A stretch of DNA of 64,000 nucleotides from Pseudomonadales bacterium. GTDB taxonomy: Bacteria; Pseudomonadota; Gammaproteobacteria; Pseudomonadales; Azotimanducaceae. Below the pieces are notes generated by a model. That model made no database searches, was not told the origin of the DNA, and saw only the letters and a program-made list of their open reading frames with translations. Made by a program: the position numbers and the translations under genes. Positions within the stretch are counted from its first letter, which is position 1. Each line of letters begins with the position of its first letter. The DNA lies in assembly GCA_041395945.1 (NCBI GenBank), contig JAWKZN010000001.1:3224001-3288000 (forward strand), given 5' to 3'. Shown here piece by piece: positions 1 through 15,647 of this stretch.

Positions 1-1032
1 ACAGGTGCCCGTCACATCCGTCGTCTCAAAGAAAAACTGCGGACGATACCCCTTGAAGAACGGCGTATGACGCCCGCCTTCATCCTTCGACAGCACGTAG
101 ACTTCCGACTCGAACACCGTATGCGGCGTGATCGATCCCGGCTTCGCCAGTACCTGACCCCGCTCAACCTCTTCCCGCTTCGTGCCACGCAGCAGCACGC
201 CGATGTTCTCCCCTGCCCGACCTTCGTCCAGCAGCTTGCGGAACATCTCTACCCCGGTGCACGTCGTCGTCGACGTCGGGTTGATCCCGACAATCTCGAT
301 CTCATCACCCACCTTCACGATGCCCCGGGCCACTCGACCCGTCACCACCGTACCCCGACCCGATATCGAGAACACGTCCTCGATCGGCATCAGAAACGGA
401 CGATCCACCGGCCGCTCAGGCTCCGGAATGTACTCATCCAGCGCCTCAACCAGCTTCTGTACCGCCGGTACACCAATGTCGCTCGCATCCCCTTCCAGGG
501 CCTTCAGCGCACTGCCAATGATGATCGGTGTGTCATCACCCGGAAACTCGTACTGGTCCAGCAGTTCGCGGACTTCCATCTCAACAAGCTCCAGCAGCTC
601 GTCATCGTCCACCATGTCCGCCTTGTTCATGAAGACCACGATCTTCGGCACACCCACCTGCCGCGACAGCAGAATGTGTTCCCGCGTCTGCGGCATCGGG
701 CCATCCGCCGCCGATACCACCAGAATCGCTCCATCCATCTGTGCCGCCCCGGTGATCATGTTCTTCACATAATCCGCGTGTCCCGGGCAATCCACATGGG
801 CGTAATGACGCTTCGCGCTCTCGTACTCCACGTGCGCGGTCGCAATCGTGATGCCCCGCTCGCGCTCTTCCGGTGCATTGTCAATCTGGTCAAACGCCAG
901 AAAGGTGCCACCGTAGGTCTCTGAACACACCTTCGTCAGCGCCGCCGTCAGCGTCGTCTTGCCATGGTCTACATGACCAATCGTCCCAACGTTTACGTGC
1001 GGCTTCTTACGCTCAAATTTTTCTTTGCCCAT
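1..1032 (-). CDS. tufA: Elongation factor Tu, copy A (cut by left window edge)
   Basis: EF-Tu is the GTPase that brings aminoacyl-tRNA to the ribosome. The first 344 of about 396 codons are present; the last 52 or so lie beyond the left edge. The G1 loop GHVDHGKT is at residues 19-26, followed by DCPGHADY and NKADM. The gene follows fusA by 65 bp, as in the str operon, and an AGGA ribosome site precedes the ATG. Every line I compared over 1-1032 matches 17009-18040 (the tufB copy); the match stops just outside the start codon, which points to gene conversion between the copies. Certain apart from the missing end. Confidence 0.97.
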   Translation of the reverse strand, partial: MGKEKFERKKPHVNVGTIGHVDHGKTTLTAALTKVCSETYGGTFLAFDQIDNAPEERERGITIATAHVEYESAKRHYAHVDCPGHADYVKNMITGAAQMDGAILVVSAADGPMPQTREHILLSRQVGVPKIVVFMNKADMVDDDELLELVEMEVRELLDQYEFPGDDTPIIIGSALKALEGDASDIGVPAVQKLVEALDEYIPEPERPVDRPFLMPIEDVFSISGRGTVVTGRVARGIVKVGDEIEIVGINPTSTTTCTGVEMFRKLLDEGRAGENIGVLLRGTKREEVERGQVLAKPGSITPHTVFESEVYVLSKDEGGRHTPFFKGYRPQFFFETTDVTGTC

Positions 1033-1097
1033 GGCTAATTCCTAATCTCCAGTTTCAGTAGTCGGCGGACCACAAGCGTCCTCCAGCCCCAAGGATC

Positions 1098-3200
<2,103 letters not shown>

Positions 3201-3273
3201 GATGCTCTCCGATTAAGTTGATTCTGACCTGGCTACAGATCTCGAGTTACATGCAGATGAAGGCGATGCAGAC

Positions 3274-3744
3274 TCAATAGCGATAGTGGGAGAACGCCCG
3301 GTTGGCATCGGCCATACGGTGCGTGTCTTCACGCTTCTTAACAGCGGTGCCGCGACCGTCAGCCGCATCCATCAGCTCACCCGCGAGCCGGGCGGCCATG
3401 GATTTCTCCCCGCGCTTGCGCGCGCTGTCCACGAGCCAGCGCATGGCGAGGGCTTCCCGGCGCGATGGCCTGACTTCCACCGGAACCTGGTAGGTCGCGC
3501 CGCCCACCCGTCTGGATTTCACTTCCACATAGGGTGCCACGGCATCCAGTGCCTTGGTGAAAACCTCCACCGGATCCGGATTGCCGCGCTCTTCGACCCG
3601 GGACAGAGCCCCATAAACGATACGCTCAGCCACGGCCTTCTTTCCGCTGACCATCACATGGTTGATGAACTTGGCGACCGTCTGATTGTGGTATTTGGGA
3701 TCCGGAAGGATTTCCCGTTTCGCAACGACTCTACGTCTTGGCAT
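3274..3744 (-). CDS. rpsG: 30S ribosomal protein S7
   Basis: S7 (156 residues) nucleates assembly of the 30S head by binding the 3' domain of 16S rRNA. The N-terminus MPRRRVVAKREILPDPK and the central VEVKSRRVGGATYQVPVEV stretch are typical of the family, and the length is normal. It lies 73 bp upstream of fusA and 281 bp downstream of rpsL on the same strand. In enterobacteria the rpsL-rpsG spacer carries the S7 autoregulatory site; the spacer here is long enough for one, but no specific structure was confirmed. Confidence 0.99.
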   Translation of the reverse strand: MPRRRVVAKREILPDPKYHNQTVAKFINHVMVSGKKAVAERIVYGALSRVEERGNPDPVEVFTKALDAVAPYVEVKSRRVGGATYQVPVEVRPSRREALAMRWLVDSARKRGEKSMAARLAGELMDAADGRGTAVKKREDTHRMADANRAFSHYRY

Positions 3745-4025
3745 GATTTCTCCTTAGCTTCAGGTGGACCCCCGAGATCAGACCGGGGCCTTACTTGGAG
3801 ATGAAAACCGCAGGCGCGTTTCGCGCCTTTACGGCGGGTGGCCGGTACCCTCCGGCACACCGCTCATCTGTTGGTTGGATACACCTATGTGGCTGGATTG
3901 AACTCCCTTGTACTGGAGCAGTGTCTGTTATTGAGCCAGGTCTTTGTCGGACCGGCGTCTATCTGTTGAATCAGTATCTACCGGGGCACCCCAGGAAACC
4001 TCAGCATCTACAGGCATTTCGTCTG

Positions 4026-4397
4026 TTACTTCGGCCGCTTGGCACCATATTTGGAGCGTGCCTGACGGCGATCCGAGACACCGGACGTGTCCAGAGTGCC
4101 GCGTACTGTGTGATAGCGGACTCCGGGGAGATCCTTGACCCTGCCACCGCGAATCAACACCACAGAGTGTTCCTGCAGATTGTGGCCTTCGCCACCAATG
4201 TAGGACGACACCTCATAGCCATTGGTCAGGCGCACACGGCAGACCTTGCGGAGCGCCGAATTCGGCTTTTTTGGCGTGGTGGTATAGACCCGGGTGCAGA
4301 CGCCACGCTTCTGCGGACTGCCCTGCAGCGCCGGCACAATGCTCTTGTCGGCCTTGCGCTTGCGCGGTTTTCTCACCAGCTGGCTGATTGTCGCCAT
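4026..4397 (-). CDS. rpsL: 30S ribosomal protein S12
   Basis: S12 (123 residues) lies at the decoding centre and helps set translational accuracy. The start MATISQLVRKPRKRK and the loops TTTPKKPNSALRK and GGRVKDLPGVRYH are present. The lysines where streptomycin-resistance changes usually arise are unchanged. The gene begins 213 bp after the rpoC stop. That gap holds a GC-rich perfect hairpin (4427-4447) and the triplicated repeat from the rpoC end, so this joint between the rpo and str blocks may be a processing or regulatory point. Confidence 0.99.
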   Translation of the reverse strand: MATISQLVRKPRKRKADKSIVPALQGSPQKRGVCTRVYTTTPKKPNSALRKVCRVRLTNGYEVSSYIGGEGHNLQEHSVVLIRGGRVKDLPGVRYHTVRGTLDTSGVSDRRQARSKYGAKRPK

Positions 4398-4426
4398 CTA
4401 CTTATAACCTCTTGAATACTTCCATT

Positions 4427-4447
4427 GCCCCGGGCCTGTGCCCGGGG
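4427..4447. terminator. GC-rich hairpin between rpoC and rpsL
   Basis: A perfect inverted repeat with 7-bp arms (CCCCGGG / CCCGGGG) and a six-base loop lies 30 bp upstream of rpsL. On the plus strand it is followed by a short A run; on the minus strand, the direction of the genes, no T run follows it. A role as a pause or RNA-processing site is therefore more likely than full intrinsic termination. The structure is seen; the function is inferred. Confidence 0.4.
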
Positions 4448-4516
4448 AAAAGAGCGCGGCAGTTTAATCACCTGAAACCCGGGACGCAATGGCCGGCTCA
4501 CAAACCCGGCTCATCG

Positions 4517-4610
4517 GCGCCTCGGTCTCTTTTTTTAGTTTCCCTCGCCGCTGAGCGCCTCGGTCTCTTTTTTTAATTTCCCTCGCCGCTGAGCGCCTCG
4601 GTCTCTTTTT

Positions 4611-4640
<30 letters not shown>
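4517..4640. repeat. 38-bp tandem repeat, about three copies, over the rpoC stop codon
   Basis: The motif starting GCGCCTCGGTC recurs at 4517, 4555, 4593 and 4631, an exact 38-bp period. The copy nearest rpoC contains its last codons and stop (4611-4613); two further copies lie downstream in the rpoC-rpsL spacer, each carrying a copy of the gene's last codons and its stop. Copies differ by about one base, so the expansion looks recent. The period is not a multiple of three, so a repeat slip would shift frame past the stop without harming RpoC. Confidence 0.9.
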
Positions 4641-8825
<4,185 letters not shown>

Positions 8826-8898
8826 GTTCTCTCCTCCGATCTGGATTGGAGTGACGGTAGTTCGCGATTCCTACTTGATTCCAGTGAGTGGCAGGCAC

Positions 8899-11800
8899 TC
8901 ATTCGTTTTCGAGCTCAATGTCTATGCCCAGGGAGCGGATTTCCTTGATCAGCACGTTGAAGGATTCGGGCATACCCGGTTCCATCTTGAAGTCGCCGTC
9001 CACGATGTTCTTGTACATCTTGGTCCTGCCGGCGACGTCGTCTGATTTGACGGTGAGCATCTCCTGGAGGGTGTAGGCGGCGCCATAAGCCTCCAGTGCC
9101 CAGACTTCCATCTCTCCAAATCGCTGACCACCGAACTGAGCCTTGCCACCCAGCGGCTGCTGGGTTACCAGGCTGTAGGAGCCCGTGGAGCGGGCATGCA
9201 TCTTGTCGTCAACCAGGTGGTTGAGTTTGAGCATGTACATGTAACCAATGGTCACCTGCCGGTCGAACTTATCTCCTGTGCGGCCGTCGTAAAGCGTCGT
9301 CTGACCGCTGGCCGGCAACTGGGCCAGTTCCAGCATCTTCTTGATCTCGGACTCCGCGGCACCGTCGAACACCGGGGTCGCCATCGGCACACCGTTGCGC
9401 AGATTACCGGCCAGTTCGAGGAGTTCCGAGTCATTCAGTGCCTTCAGGTTCTCAGGGCGGTCACCGACGGTGTTGTAGACGCTCTCCAGGAAACCACGAA
9501 TGTCCGCGGCTTTCTGTTGCGCCTCGATCATCCTGCCGATCCGCTCACCGATACCCTTGGCTGCCCAACCGAGATGAGCTTCCAGAATCTGGCCCACGTT
9601 CATCCGCGACGGCACACCCAGCGGATTCAGCACGATATCCACCGGCTCACCATTCTCATCGAAAGGCATGTCTTCGACCGGCATGATCACCGAGATCACG
9701 CCCTTGTTGCCGTGTCGACCTGCCATTTTGTCGCCAGGCTGGATGCGGCGCTTGATGGCCAGATAGACCTTCACGATTTTCAGCACACCGGGTGCGAGAT
9801 CGTCTCCGGTTTCGAGCTTCTGACGCTTGTCCGCGTAGACCGCGTCGAGTTGCTCCTTGCGCTTCTTGAGCTGGGCTTCGGCACGCTCGAGCAGACCATT
9901 GAGGTCATCGTCGGACATGCGGATCTTGAACCAGTCATCCCGGGCGATTTCCGCCAGGTAGCCTTCGTCGATCGTGAGCCCCTTGGTCCTGCCAGGTGCA
10001 CTGGCCGCTTTCTGGCCCATCAGCGAACGCTGCAGACGTTCGAAGGTCGCTGTCTCGACAATACGATATTCGTCGTCCAGATCCTTGCGTATCTGGGTCA
10101 GCTGAGAGCGCTCGATATCCTTCGCCCGCTGGTCCTTTTCAACACCATCCCGGGTAAAGACCTGCACGTCGATCACAGTGCCCTTGACACTGGTGGGAAC
10201 GCGCAGCGAGGTGTCCTTCACATCGGACGCTTTCTCACCAAATATCGCACGCAGCAGCTTCTCCTCGGGGGTGAGCTGTGTTTCACCCTTCGGAGTCACT
10301 TTCCCGACAAGAATGTCTCCAGCTTCCACTTCCGCGCCGATATAGACGATTCCGGACTCGTCCAGTTTCGACAGCGCCCCTTCGCCGACATTGGGGATGT
10401 CGCAGGTAATTTCTTCCGGTCCCAGCTTGGTGTCCCGGGCGATACAGGTGAGTTCCTGAATGTGCACACTGGTGAAGCGGTCTTCCTGTACCACACGCTC
10501 GGATACCAGAATCGAGTCTTCATAGTTGTAGCCGTTCCAGGCCATGAAGGCGATGCGCATATTCTGACCAAGCGCCAGCTCTCCCATATCGCAGGAAGGG
10601 CCGTCTGCGAGAATGTCGCCTCTGGCTATTTTGTCACCCGGCGTAACCAGCGGACGCTGGTTGATGCAGGTGTTCTGGTTGGAACGGGTGAATTTGGTGA
10701 GGTTGTAGATATCCACACCGGCTTCGCCTGATGCTGTCTCAGCATCATCCACACGCACCACGATGCGGCCTGCATCCACGCTGTCTACCACACCGCCTCG
10801 GCTGGCGATCACACACACCCCGGAATCCCGGGCCACATAACGCTCCATGCCGGTTCCCACCAGGGGCGTCTGGGAGCGCAGAGTCGGCACCGCCTGGCGC
10901 TGCATGTTCGAACCCATCAGCGCACGGTTGGCGTCGTCATGCTCCAGGAACGGAATCAGTGAAGCTGCAACGGACACCACCTGCTTGGGTGAAACGTCCA
11001 TGTAGTTAACGTTTTCCGCCGCAGTCTTGGTGAATTCGTTCTGATGCCGCACGTCCACCAGATCTTCAACAAACTCTTTTTTCGCATTGAGCTTCGCGCT
11101 TGCCTGCGCAATCACGTACTGAGCTTCGTCAATAGCGGACAGGAACTCGATATTATCCGTGACCTTGCCGTTCTCGACGCGACGATACGGCGTCTCGAGG
11201 AAACCGTAGTTGTTGGTTCGGGAATAGGTGGCCAGGCTGTTGATCAGACCGATGTTCGGACCTTCCGGCGTCTCGATGGGGCATACCCGGCCATAGTGGG
11301 TCGGGTGCACGTCACGCACTTCGAAACCTGCACGCTCCCGCGTCAGACCGCCCGGTCCAAGCGCAGAGACACGGCGCTTGTGAGTGACCTCGGAAAGCGG
11401 GTTGTTCTGGTCCATGAACTGCGAAAGCTGACTGGAACCAAAGAATTCCTTGATCGCAGCAGCCACCGGCTTGGCGTTAATCATGTCCTGCGGCATCAGA
11501 CCTTCAGACTCCGCCAGACTCAGACGCTCTTTGACCGCCCGCTCGACGCGGATCACTCCCACGCGAAACTGGTTTTCCGCCATTTCACCGACAGAACGTA
11601 CGCGACGATTACCCAGGTGGTCGATGTCGTCGACGGCGCCGTTACCGTTACGGATCTGAATCAGCGTTTTGAGTACATCCACGATGTCCTGAGCATCGAG
11701 GATGCCTTCACCGATGATCTCTTCCCGACCCAGGCGGCGATTGAACTTCATGCGGCCAACCGCAGAAAGATCATAGCGGTCACTCGAGAAGAAAAGATTG

Positions 11801-12975
11801 TTGAAGAGATTCTCCGCTGCTTCCTTTGTCGGCGGCTCGCCAGGACGCATCATGCGATAGATCTCAACCAGCGCTTCCAGCTTGTTGCGGGAGGGGTCGA
11901 TCCGCAGCGTGTCGGAGATGTATGAGCCCCGATCGAGCTCATTGGTGTAGATCGTCTCGATGTTCTTCACGCCTGCTTCAAGCAGAGTGTCGAGCACCTC
12001 ATCGGTGATGATGGAGTTACAGGGCAACAGGATCTCGCCACTGGACTCGTCCACGAGATCCTTTGCCGTGATGCGGTCGAGCAGATATTCCCGCGGCACT
12101 TCAAGCCGCTTGATGCCGCTGTTTTCCAGCAGACGGACATGACGGGCAGTAATCCGACGGCCCATTTCCACAATCAGTTCGCCATCACGCCCGACGATAT
12201 CGAAGGATGCGACATCGCCACGCATGCGTTCCGGCTGCAGGTCGACTGAAAAGCCGTCTTTCTTGACATGGAAGACGTTCTTTTCAAAGAACATATCGAG
12301 CATCTGCTCGGAGGTGAACTCCAGCGCGCGTAACACGATAGTTGCCGGCAGCTTACGACGCCGGTCGATCCGCACGAACACGCAATCCTTCGGATCGAAT
12401 TCAAAATCCAGCCATGAGCCGCGATACGGAATCACCCGGGCGGAATAAAGAAGCTTGCCGGATGAGTGGGTCTTGCCCCGGTCATGGTCGAAGAACACGC
12501 CGGGAGAACGATGCAGCTGGGAAACGACTACGCGCTCAGTGCCGTTGATAACAAAAGTACCATTCTCGGTCATGAGCGGAATTTCGCCCATGTACACTTC
12601 CTGCTCTTTCACATCCTTGACAAGCGCCTTGTTGGAAGACTCCTTGTCATAGATGATCAGACGCACTTTCACGCGCAGTGGTGCTGCATAAGTGATCCCG
12701 CGCAGTACACATTCCTTGACGTCGAAGGTGGGCTCGCCGAGGCGGTACTCGACATATTCCAGGGCCGCGCTGCCGGAGTAGCTGACAATCGGAAACACAG
12801 AGCGGAATGCCGCGTGCAGGCCGACTTCTTCCCGATCCTTCGGAGACCGATCGAGCTGTAGAAATCTGTTGTACGAATCGACCTGAATCGAAAGAAGATA
12901 CGGGATATCCATTACTTCGGAGAGTTTTCCGAAGTCTTTGCGGATTCGTTTCTTCTCGGTAAAGCTATAAGCCAT
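8899..12975 (-). CDS. rpoB: RNA polymerase subunit beta
   Basis: RpoB (1358 residues) forms the second half of the polymerase active cleft and the rifampicin pocket. The rifampicin region reads GSSQLSQFMDQNNPLSEVTH, with the usual wild-type residues. The C-terminal clamp-binding part (GGKAQFGGQRFGEMEVWALEAYGAA in the protein) is intact. It follows rplL by 223 bp. In other gammaproteobacteria such a gap holds an attenuator and an RNase III site; here it has a GC-rich imperfect palindrome near 13130-13150 but nothing certain. Confidence 0.99.
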   Translation of the reverse strand: MAYSFTEKKRIRKDFGKLSEVMDIPYLLSIQVDSYNRFLQLDRSPKDREEVGLHAAFRSVFPIVSYSGSAALEYVEYRLGEPTFDVKECVLRGITYAAPLRVKVRLIIYDKESSNKALVKDVKEQEVYMGEIPLMTENGTFVINGTERVVVSQLHRSPGVFFDHDRGKTHSSGKLLYSARVIPYRGSWLDFEFDPKDCVFVRIDRRRKLPATIVLRALEFTSEQMLDMFFEKNVFHVKKDGFSVDLQPERMRGDVASFDIVGRDGELIVEMGRRITARHVRLLENSGIKRLEVPREYLLDRITAKDLVDESSGEILLPCNSIITDEVLDTLLEAGVKNIETIYTNELDRGSYISDTLRIDPSRNKLEALVEIYRMMRPGEPPTKEAAENLFNNLFFSSDRYDLSAVGRMKFNRRLGREEIIGEGILDAQDIVDVLKTLIQIRNGNGAVDDIDHLGNRRVRSVGEMAENQFRVGVIRVERAVKERLSLAESEGLMPQDMINAKPVAAAIKEFFGSSQLSQFMDQNNPLSEVTHKRRVSALGPGGLTRERAGFEVRDVHPTHYGRVCPIETPEGPNIGLINSLATYSRTNNYGFLETPYRRVENGKVTDNIEFLSAIDEAQYVIAQASAKLNAKKEFVEDLVDVRHQNEFTKTAAENVNYMDVSPKQVVSVAASLIPFLEHDDANRALMGSNMQRQAVPTLRSQTPLVGTGMERYVARDSGVCVIASRGGVVDSVDAGRIVVRVDDAETASGEAGVDIYNLTKFTRSNQNTCINQRPLVTPGDKIARGDILADGPSCDMGELALGQNMRIAFMAWNGYNYEDSILVSERVVQEDRFTSVHIQELTCIARDTKLGPEEITCDIPNVGEGALSKLDESGIVYIGAEVEAGDILVGKVTPKGETQLTPEEKLLRAIFGEKASDVKDTSLRVPTSVKGTVIDVQVFTRDGVEKDQRAKDIERSQLTQIRKDLDDEYRIVETATFERLQRSLMGQKAASAPGRTKGLTIDEGYLAEIARDDWFKIRMSDDDLNGLLERAEAQLKKRKEQLDAVYADKRQKLETGDDLAPGVLKIVKVYLAIKRRIQPGDKMAGRHGNKGVISVIMPVEDMPFDENGEPVDIVLNPLGVPSRMNVGQILEAHLGWAAKGIGERIGRMIEAQQKAADIRGFLESVYNTVGDRPENLKALNDSELLELAGNLRNGVPMATPVFDGAAESEIKKMLELAQLPASGQTTLYDGRTGDKFDRQVTIGYMYMLKLNHLVDDKMHARSTGSYSLVTQQPLGGKAQFGGQRFGEMEVWALEAYGAAYTLQEMLTVKSDDVAGRTKMYKNIVDGDFKMEPGMPESFNVLIKEIRSLGIDIELENE

Positions 12976-13198
12976 TCCAATCTCCTGCGGTTTTCAACCG
13001 ACCGGTGTCAGGTTCCTGGGTGAGCGACCTTGCGATGCAGCCGCCTCCATCCACCCTGCGTCTAACGCGTGTTCTTCCTAATCGAATTCTGTCTGTCGCG
13101 AAGCATGCTGCTGGCAGCCTGTATTTCGCGAAACGCCGAAAGGCCGGAGGCGCATACACCCCCAGCCTGTCGAACGCGCTGGTCTGATATTTTTCAGA

Positions 13199-13573
13199 CT
13201 ACTTGAGCTCAACCGTAGCGCCAGCTTCTTCCAGCTGCTTTTTGAAGTCTTCGGCTTCGGCTTTGTTTGCGCCTTCCTTGACCGCGGAAGGTGCTTCGTC
13301 AACCAGAGCCTTCGCTTCTTTCAGGCCAAGACCAGTGATCGCACGTACCACTTTGATGACGTTCACTTTCTTTTCGCCGGAAGAGATCAGCATCACATCA
13401 AACTCGTCCTTCTCTTCCGCTGCAGCAACGGGTGCTGCTGCTGCGGGAGCGGCTGCCACAGCTGCGGCCGCAGAAACCCCGAACTTTTCTTCCATCGCGG
13501 AAATCAGATCCACGACTTCCATCACGCTCATCTGCGCGATGGCATTCAACATATCGTCTTTGGACAGTGCCAT
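13199..13573 (-). CDS. rplL: 50S ribosomal protein L7/L12
   Basis: L7/L12 (124 residues) is the multicopy stalk protein that recruits and activates translation GTPases. The N-terminal dimer domain (MALSKDDMLNAIAQMSVMEV) is joined by an alanine-rich hinge at about residues 35-52 to the C-terminal domain with the factor-binding surface (KVVRAITGLGLKEAKALV). Length and order are typical. It follows rplJ by 45 bp and is expected to be translated with it under L10 control. Confidence 0.99.
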   Translation of the reverse strand: MALSKDDMLNAIAQMSVMEVVDLISAMEEKFGVSAAAAVAAAPAAAAPVAAAEEKDEFDVMLISSGEKKVNVIKVVRAITGLGLKEAKALVDEAPSAVKEGANKAEAEDFKKQLEEAGATVELK

Positions 13574-13618
13574 TTAACTATTCTCCTAAATACTCTGGGC
13601 TGTTAGCTGTACTGAAGC

Positions 13619-14146
13619 TTACGAAGCCTGCTTCTGATCCCGGATCGCTGCCATCGTGCGCACCAGCTTGCCTGGCACTTCATTGAGAGTGCGGGCGAGC
13701 TTGGCGATCGGAGCCTGCATGACGGCCATCAGCAGTGACAGAGCCTCATCTCTCGTGGGCAGCGCTGCCACACGATCGATCTGATCTGCACTGAGAAGCC
13801 GGCCACCGATTGACAGAGCTTTGACCTGCAAAGCCTCCCAATCCTTGGCATACCCTTTCAGCAGACGCGCCGCCGATCCTGGATCTTCCTGCGAAAAGGC
13901 AAACATCGTGGGGCCGACCAGTGTGTCTTTGAGACACTCGAAATCAGTACCCTCAATGGCGCGCCGAGCCAGCGTATTACGGACCACTTTCACATAGACG
14001 CCCGTGTCACGCGCTTTCGCCCGCAACGTGGTCATCTGTTCGACAGTCAGTCCACGATAATCGCTGACAACGGCAGACAGAGCCTTTGTCGCGGCCTCGT
14101 TAACCTCGGCAACAATCGCTTGTTTTTCTGCAAGTCTTAATGCCAT
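13619..14146 (-). CDS. rplJ: 50S ribosomal protein L10
   Basis: L10 (175 residues) anchors the L7/L12 stalk to 23S rRNA. The N-terminal rRNA-binding part (MALRLAEKQAIVAEVNEAA ... SDYRGLTVEQMT) and the C-terminal helix that binds L12 dimers are present. In gammaproteobacteria L10 with L12 represses its own mRNA leader; the 305-bp leader here (14147-14451) contains several strong hairpins. The position between rplA and rplL is conserved. Confidence 0.99.
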   Translation of the reverse strand: MALRLAEKQAIVAEVNEAATKALSAVVSDYRGLTVEQMTTLRAKARDTGVYVKVVRNTLARRAIEGTDFECLKDTLVGPTMFAFSQEDPGSAARLLKGYAKDWEALQVKALSIGGRLLSADQIDRVAALPTRDEALSLLMAVMQAPIAKLARTLNEVPGKLVRTMAAIRDQKQAS

Positions 14147-14451
14147 GGTTACTCCTTATTGAGAACCTCAAGCGGATATCGCCGATATCCACATAACGAC
14201 CACGAATGGTCGAACTTCCAAACTACGGCGACCCAAAAGCCTGTGGCACGAAGCACGCACACACTTACCCAGGTAACACCGTCTGCGTAGGAAATTAAGG
14301 GCGCCCCTGGAGCGGCCGCTTCCTGCGGTCGCCGCCAGGAGTTCCGGCTGAGCCGGAACTCCCAAGCGACTCGCTCCGCGAGTCGCCCACCTACGGTTTT
14401 TGACGGCTCCGGAACTTACGCTCCGGACCTTCAAAACTTTCTAACGCTTCC
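14147..14451 (-). promoter_or_regulatory. rplJ leader with stacked hairpins
   Basis: No gene is seen in these 305 bases. At least two perfect hairpins are present: 14340-14360 (AGTTCCGGC arms, tiny loop) and 14366-14386 (GCGACTCGC arms, 3-base loop). A third, bulged one covers about 14405-14429 and includes two TCCGGA copies. In gammaproteobacteria the region before rplJ carries a promoter and the L10-binding leader that controls rplJL. The location fits that role, but the sequence was not matched to the known L10 site. Confidence 0.5.
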
Positions 14452-15150
14452 TCAACCGACGGACAGACTCGACTGATCCACCAGAAGACCTGGACCCATG
14501 GTCGTCGATAGCACTATCTTCTTCAGATAGATGCCTTTCGCCGATGCGGGTTTGGCCTTACGCAGATCGTCAAGCAGTGCCTGTACGTTGTCCTTGATCT
14601 TGATACTTTCGAAACCGACCTGTCCGACCCGACCGTGGACGATTCCGGCCTTGTCGGTTCGGAACTGAATCTGGCCGGCTTTGGCATTCTTTACAGCGGT
14701 TTCGACATCCGGCGTAACGGTCCCGGTCTTCGGGTTCGGCATCAGGCCACGGGGGCCGAGAACCCGACCCAGCTGGCCAACCAGCCGCATCGCATCCGGT
14801 GTAGCAATCAGGACATCAAAGTCCATGACGCCACCCTTGATCGATTCCGCCAGATCTTCAAAGCCCACCAGGTCTGCACCGGCAGCGGTCGCCTTGTCCG
14901 CGTTTTCGCCCTGGGCGAATACGGCAACCCGAACGGTTTTACCGGTGCCGTGGGGCAGCGTCGTCGCACCGCGCACCACCTGATCGGACTTCCTCGGATC
15001 AACACCCAGATTCACCGAGATATCGAAGGATTCCTTGAACTTTGACCGCGCAAGTTCGCTCAGCAGCGCAACAGCGTCTTCAATCGGATAGCTCTTCTGC
15101 AGATCAACCTTCTCGGCGATCAGCTTCTGCTTTCTGGTCAGCTTCGGCAT
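14452..15150 (-). CDS. rplA: 50S ribosomal protein L1
   Basis: L1 (232 residues) forms the mobile stalk near the ribosomal E site and represses the rplKA mRNA. The start MPKLTRKQKLIAEKVDLQK and the GPRGLMPNPKTGTVTPDV stretch are diagnostic. Length is normal. Its start codon abuts the rplK stop, so the two genes are translationally coupled, as expected for an L1-regulated pair. Confidence 0.99.
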   Translation of the reverse strand: MPKLTRKQKLIAEKVDLQKSYPIEDAVALLSELARSKFKESFDISVNLGVDPRKSDQVVRGATTLPHGTGKTVRVAVFAQGENADKATAAGADLVGFEDLAESIKGGVMDFDVLIATPDAMRLVGQLGRVLGPRGLMPNPKTGTVTPDVETAVKNAKAGQIQFRTDKAGIVHGRVGQVGFESIKIKDNVQALLDDLRKAKPASAKGIYLKKIVLSTTMGPGLLVDQSSLSVG

Positions 15151-15581
15151 TACACGCCCTCCACTTCAATACCCGCACTGCGTGCACTGCCGGCTATGGT
15201 CCGCACCGCGGCATCCATATCGGCCGCAGTGAGATCAGGCATCTTCATCTGGGCAATTTCTTCGAGTTGCGCACGGTTCACCTTGGCGACCTTGCTGGTG
15301 TTCGGTGTAGCGCTGCCCTTGGTGATCTTGGCTGCCTTGCGCAGCAGCACCGCCGCCGGCGGGGTTTTCATGATGAAGGTAAAGCTGCGGTCCGCGTACA
15401 CGGTGATAACCACAGGTGTGGGCAGACCTTCCTCGAGATGCTGGGTCTGGGCGTTAAACGCTTTGCAGAAATCCATAATATTCACGCCATGCTGGCCTAA
15501 AGCCGGGCCAACTGGCGGACTGGGATTTGCCTTCTGAGCTGCAACCTGCAGCTTGATATAGGCGGTTACCTTCTTAGCCAT
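15150..15581 (-). CDS. rplK: 50S ribosomal protein L11
   Basis: L11 (143 residues) sits at the GTPase-associated centre and is needed for the RelA-dependent stringent response. The chosen ATG at 15581 gives MAKKVTAYIKLQV; a TTG one codon earlier would be in frame. The PSPPVGPALGQHGVNI stretch and the RNA-binding C-terminal domain are present. It overlaps the rplA start by one base. The 197-bp spacer to nusG holds three tandem hairpins. Confidence 0.98.
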   Translation of the reverse strand: MAKKVTAYIKLQVAAQKANPSPPVGPALGQHGVNIMDFCKAFNAQTQHLEEGLPTPVVITVYADRSFTFIMKTPPAAVLLRKAAKITKGSATPNTSKVAKVNRAQLEEIAQMKMPDLTAADMDAAVRTIAGSARSAGIEVEGV

Positions 15582-15647
15582 CAATCACTCCTTGTGGGTT
15601 CCAGCGTGCATCGCCCTTCGGACTCCGACGCGACTGCACTCCCCGTT

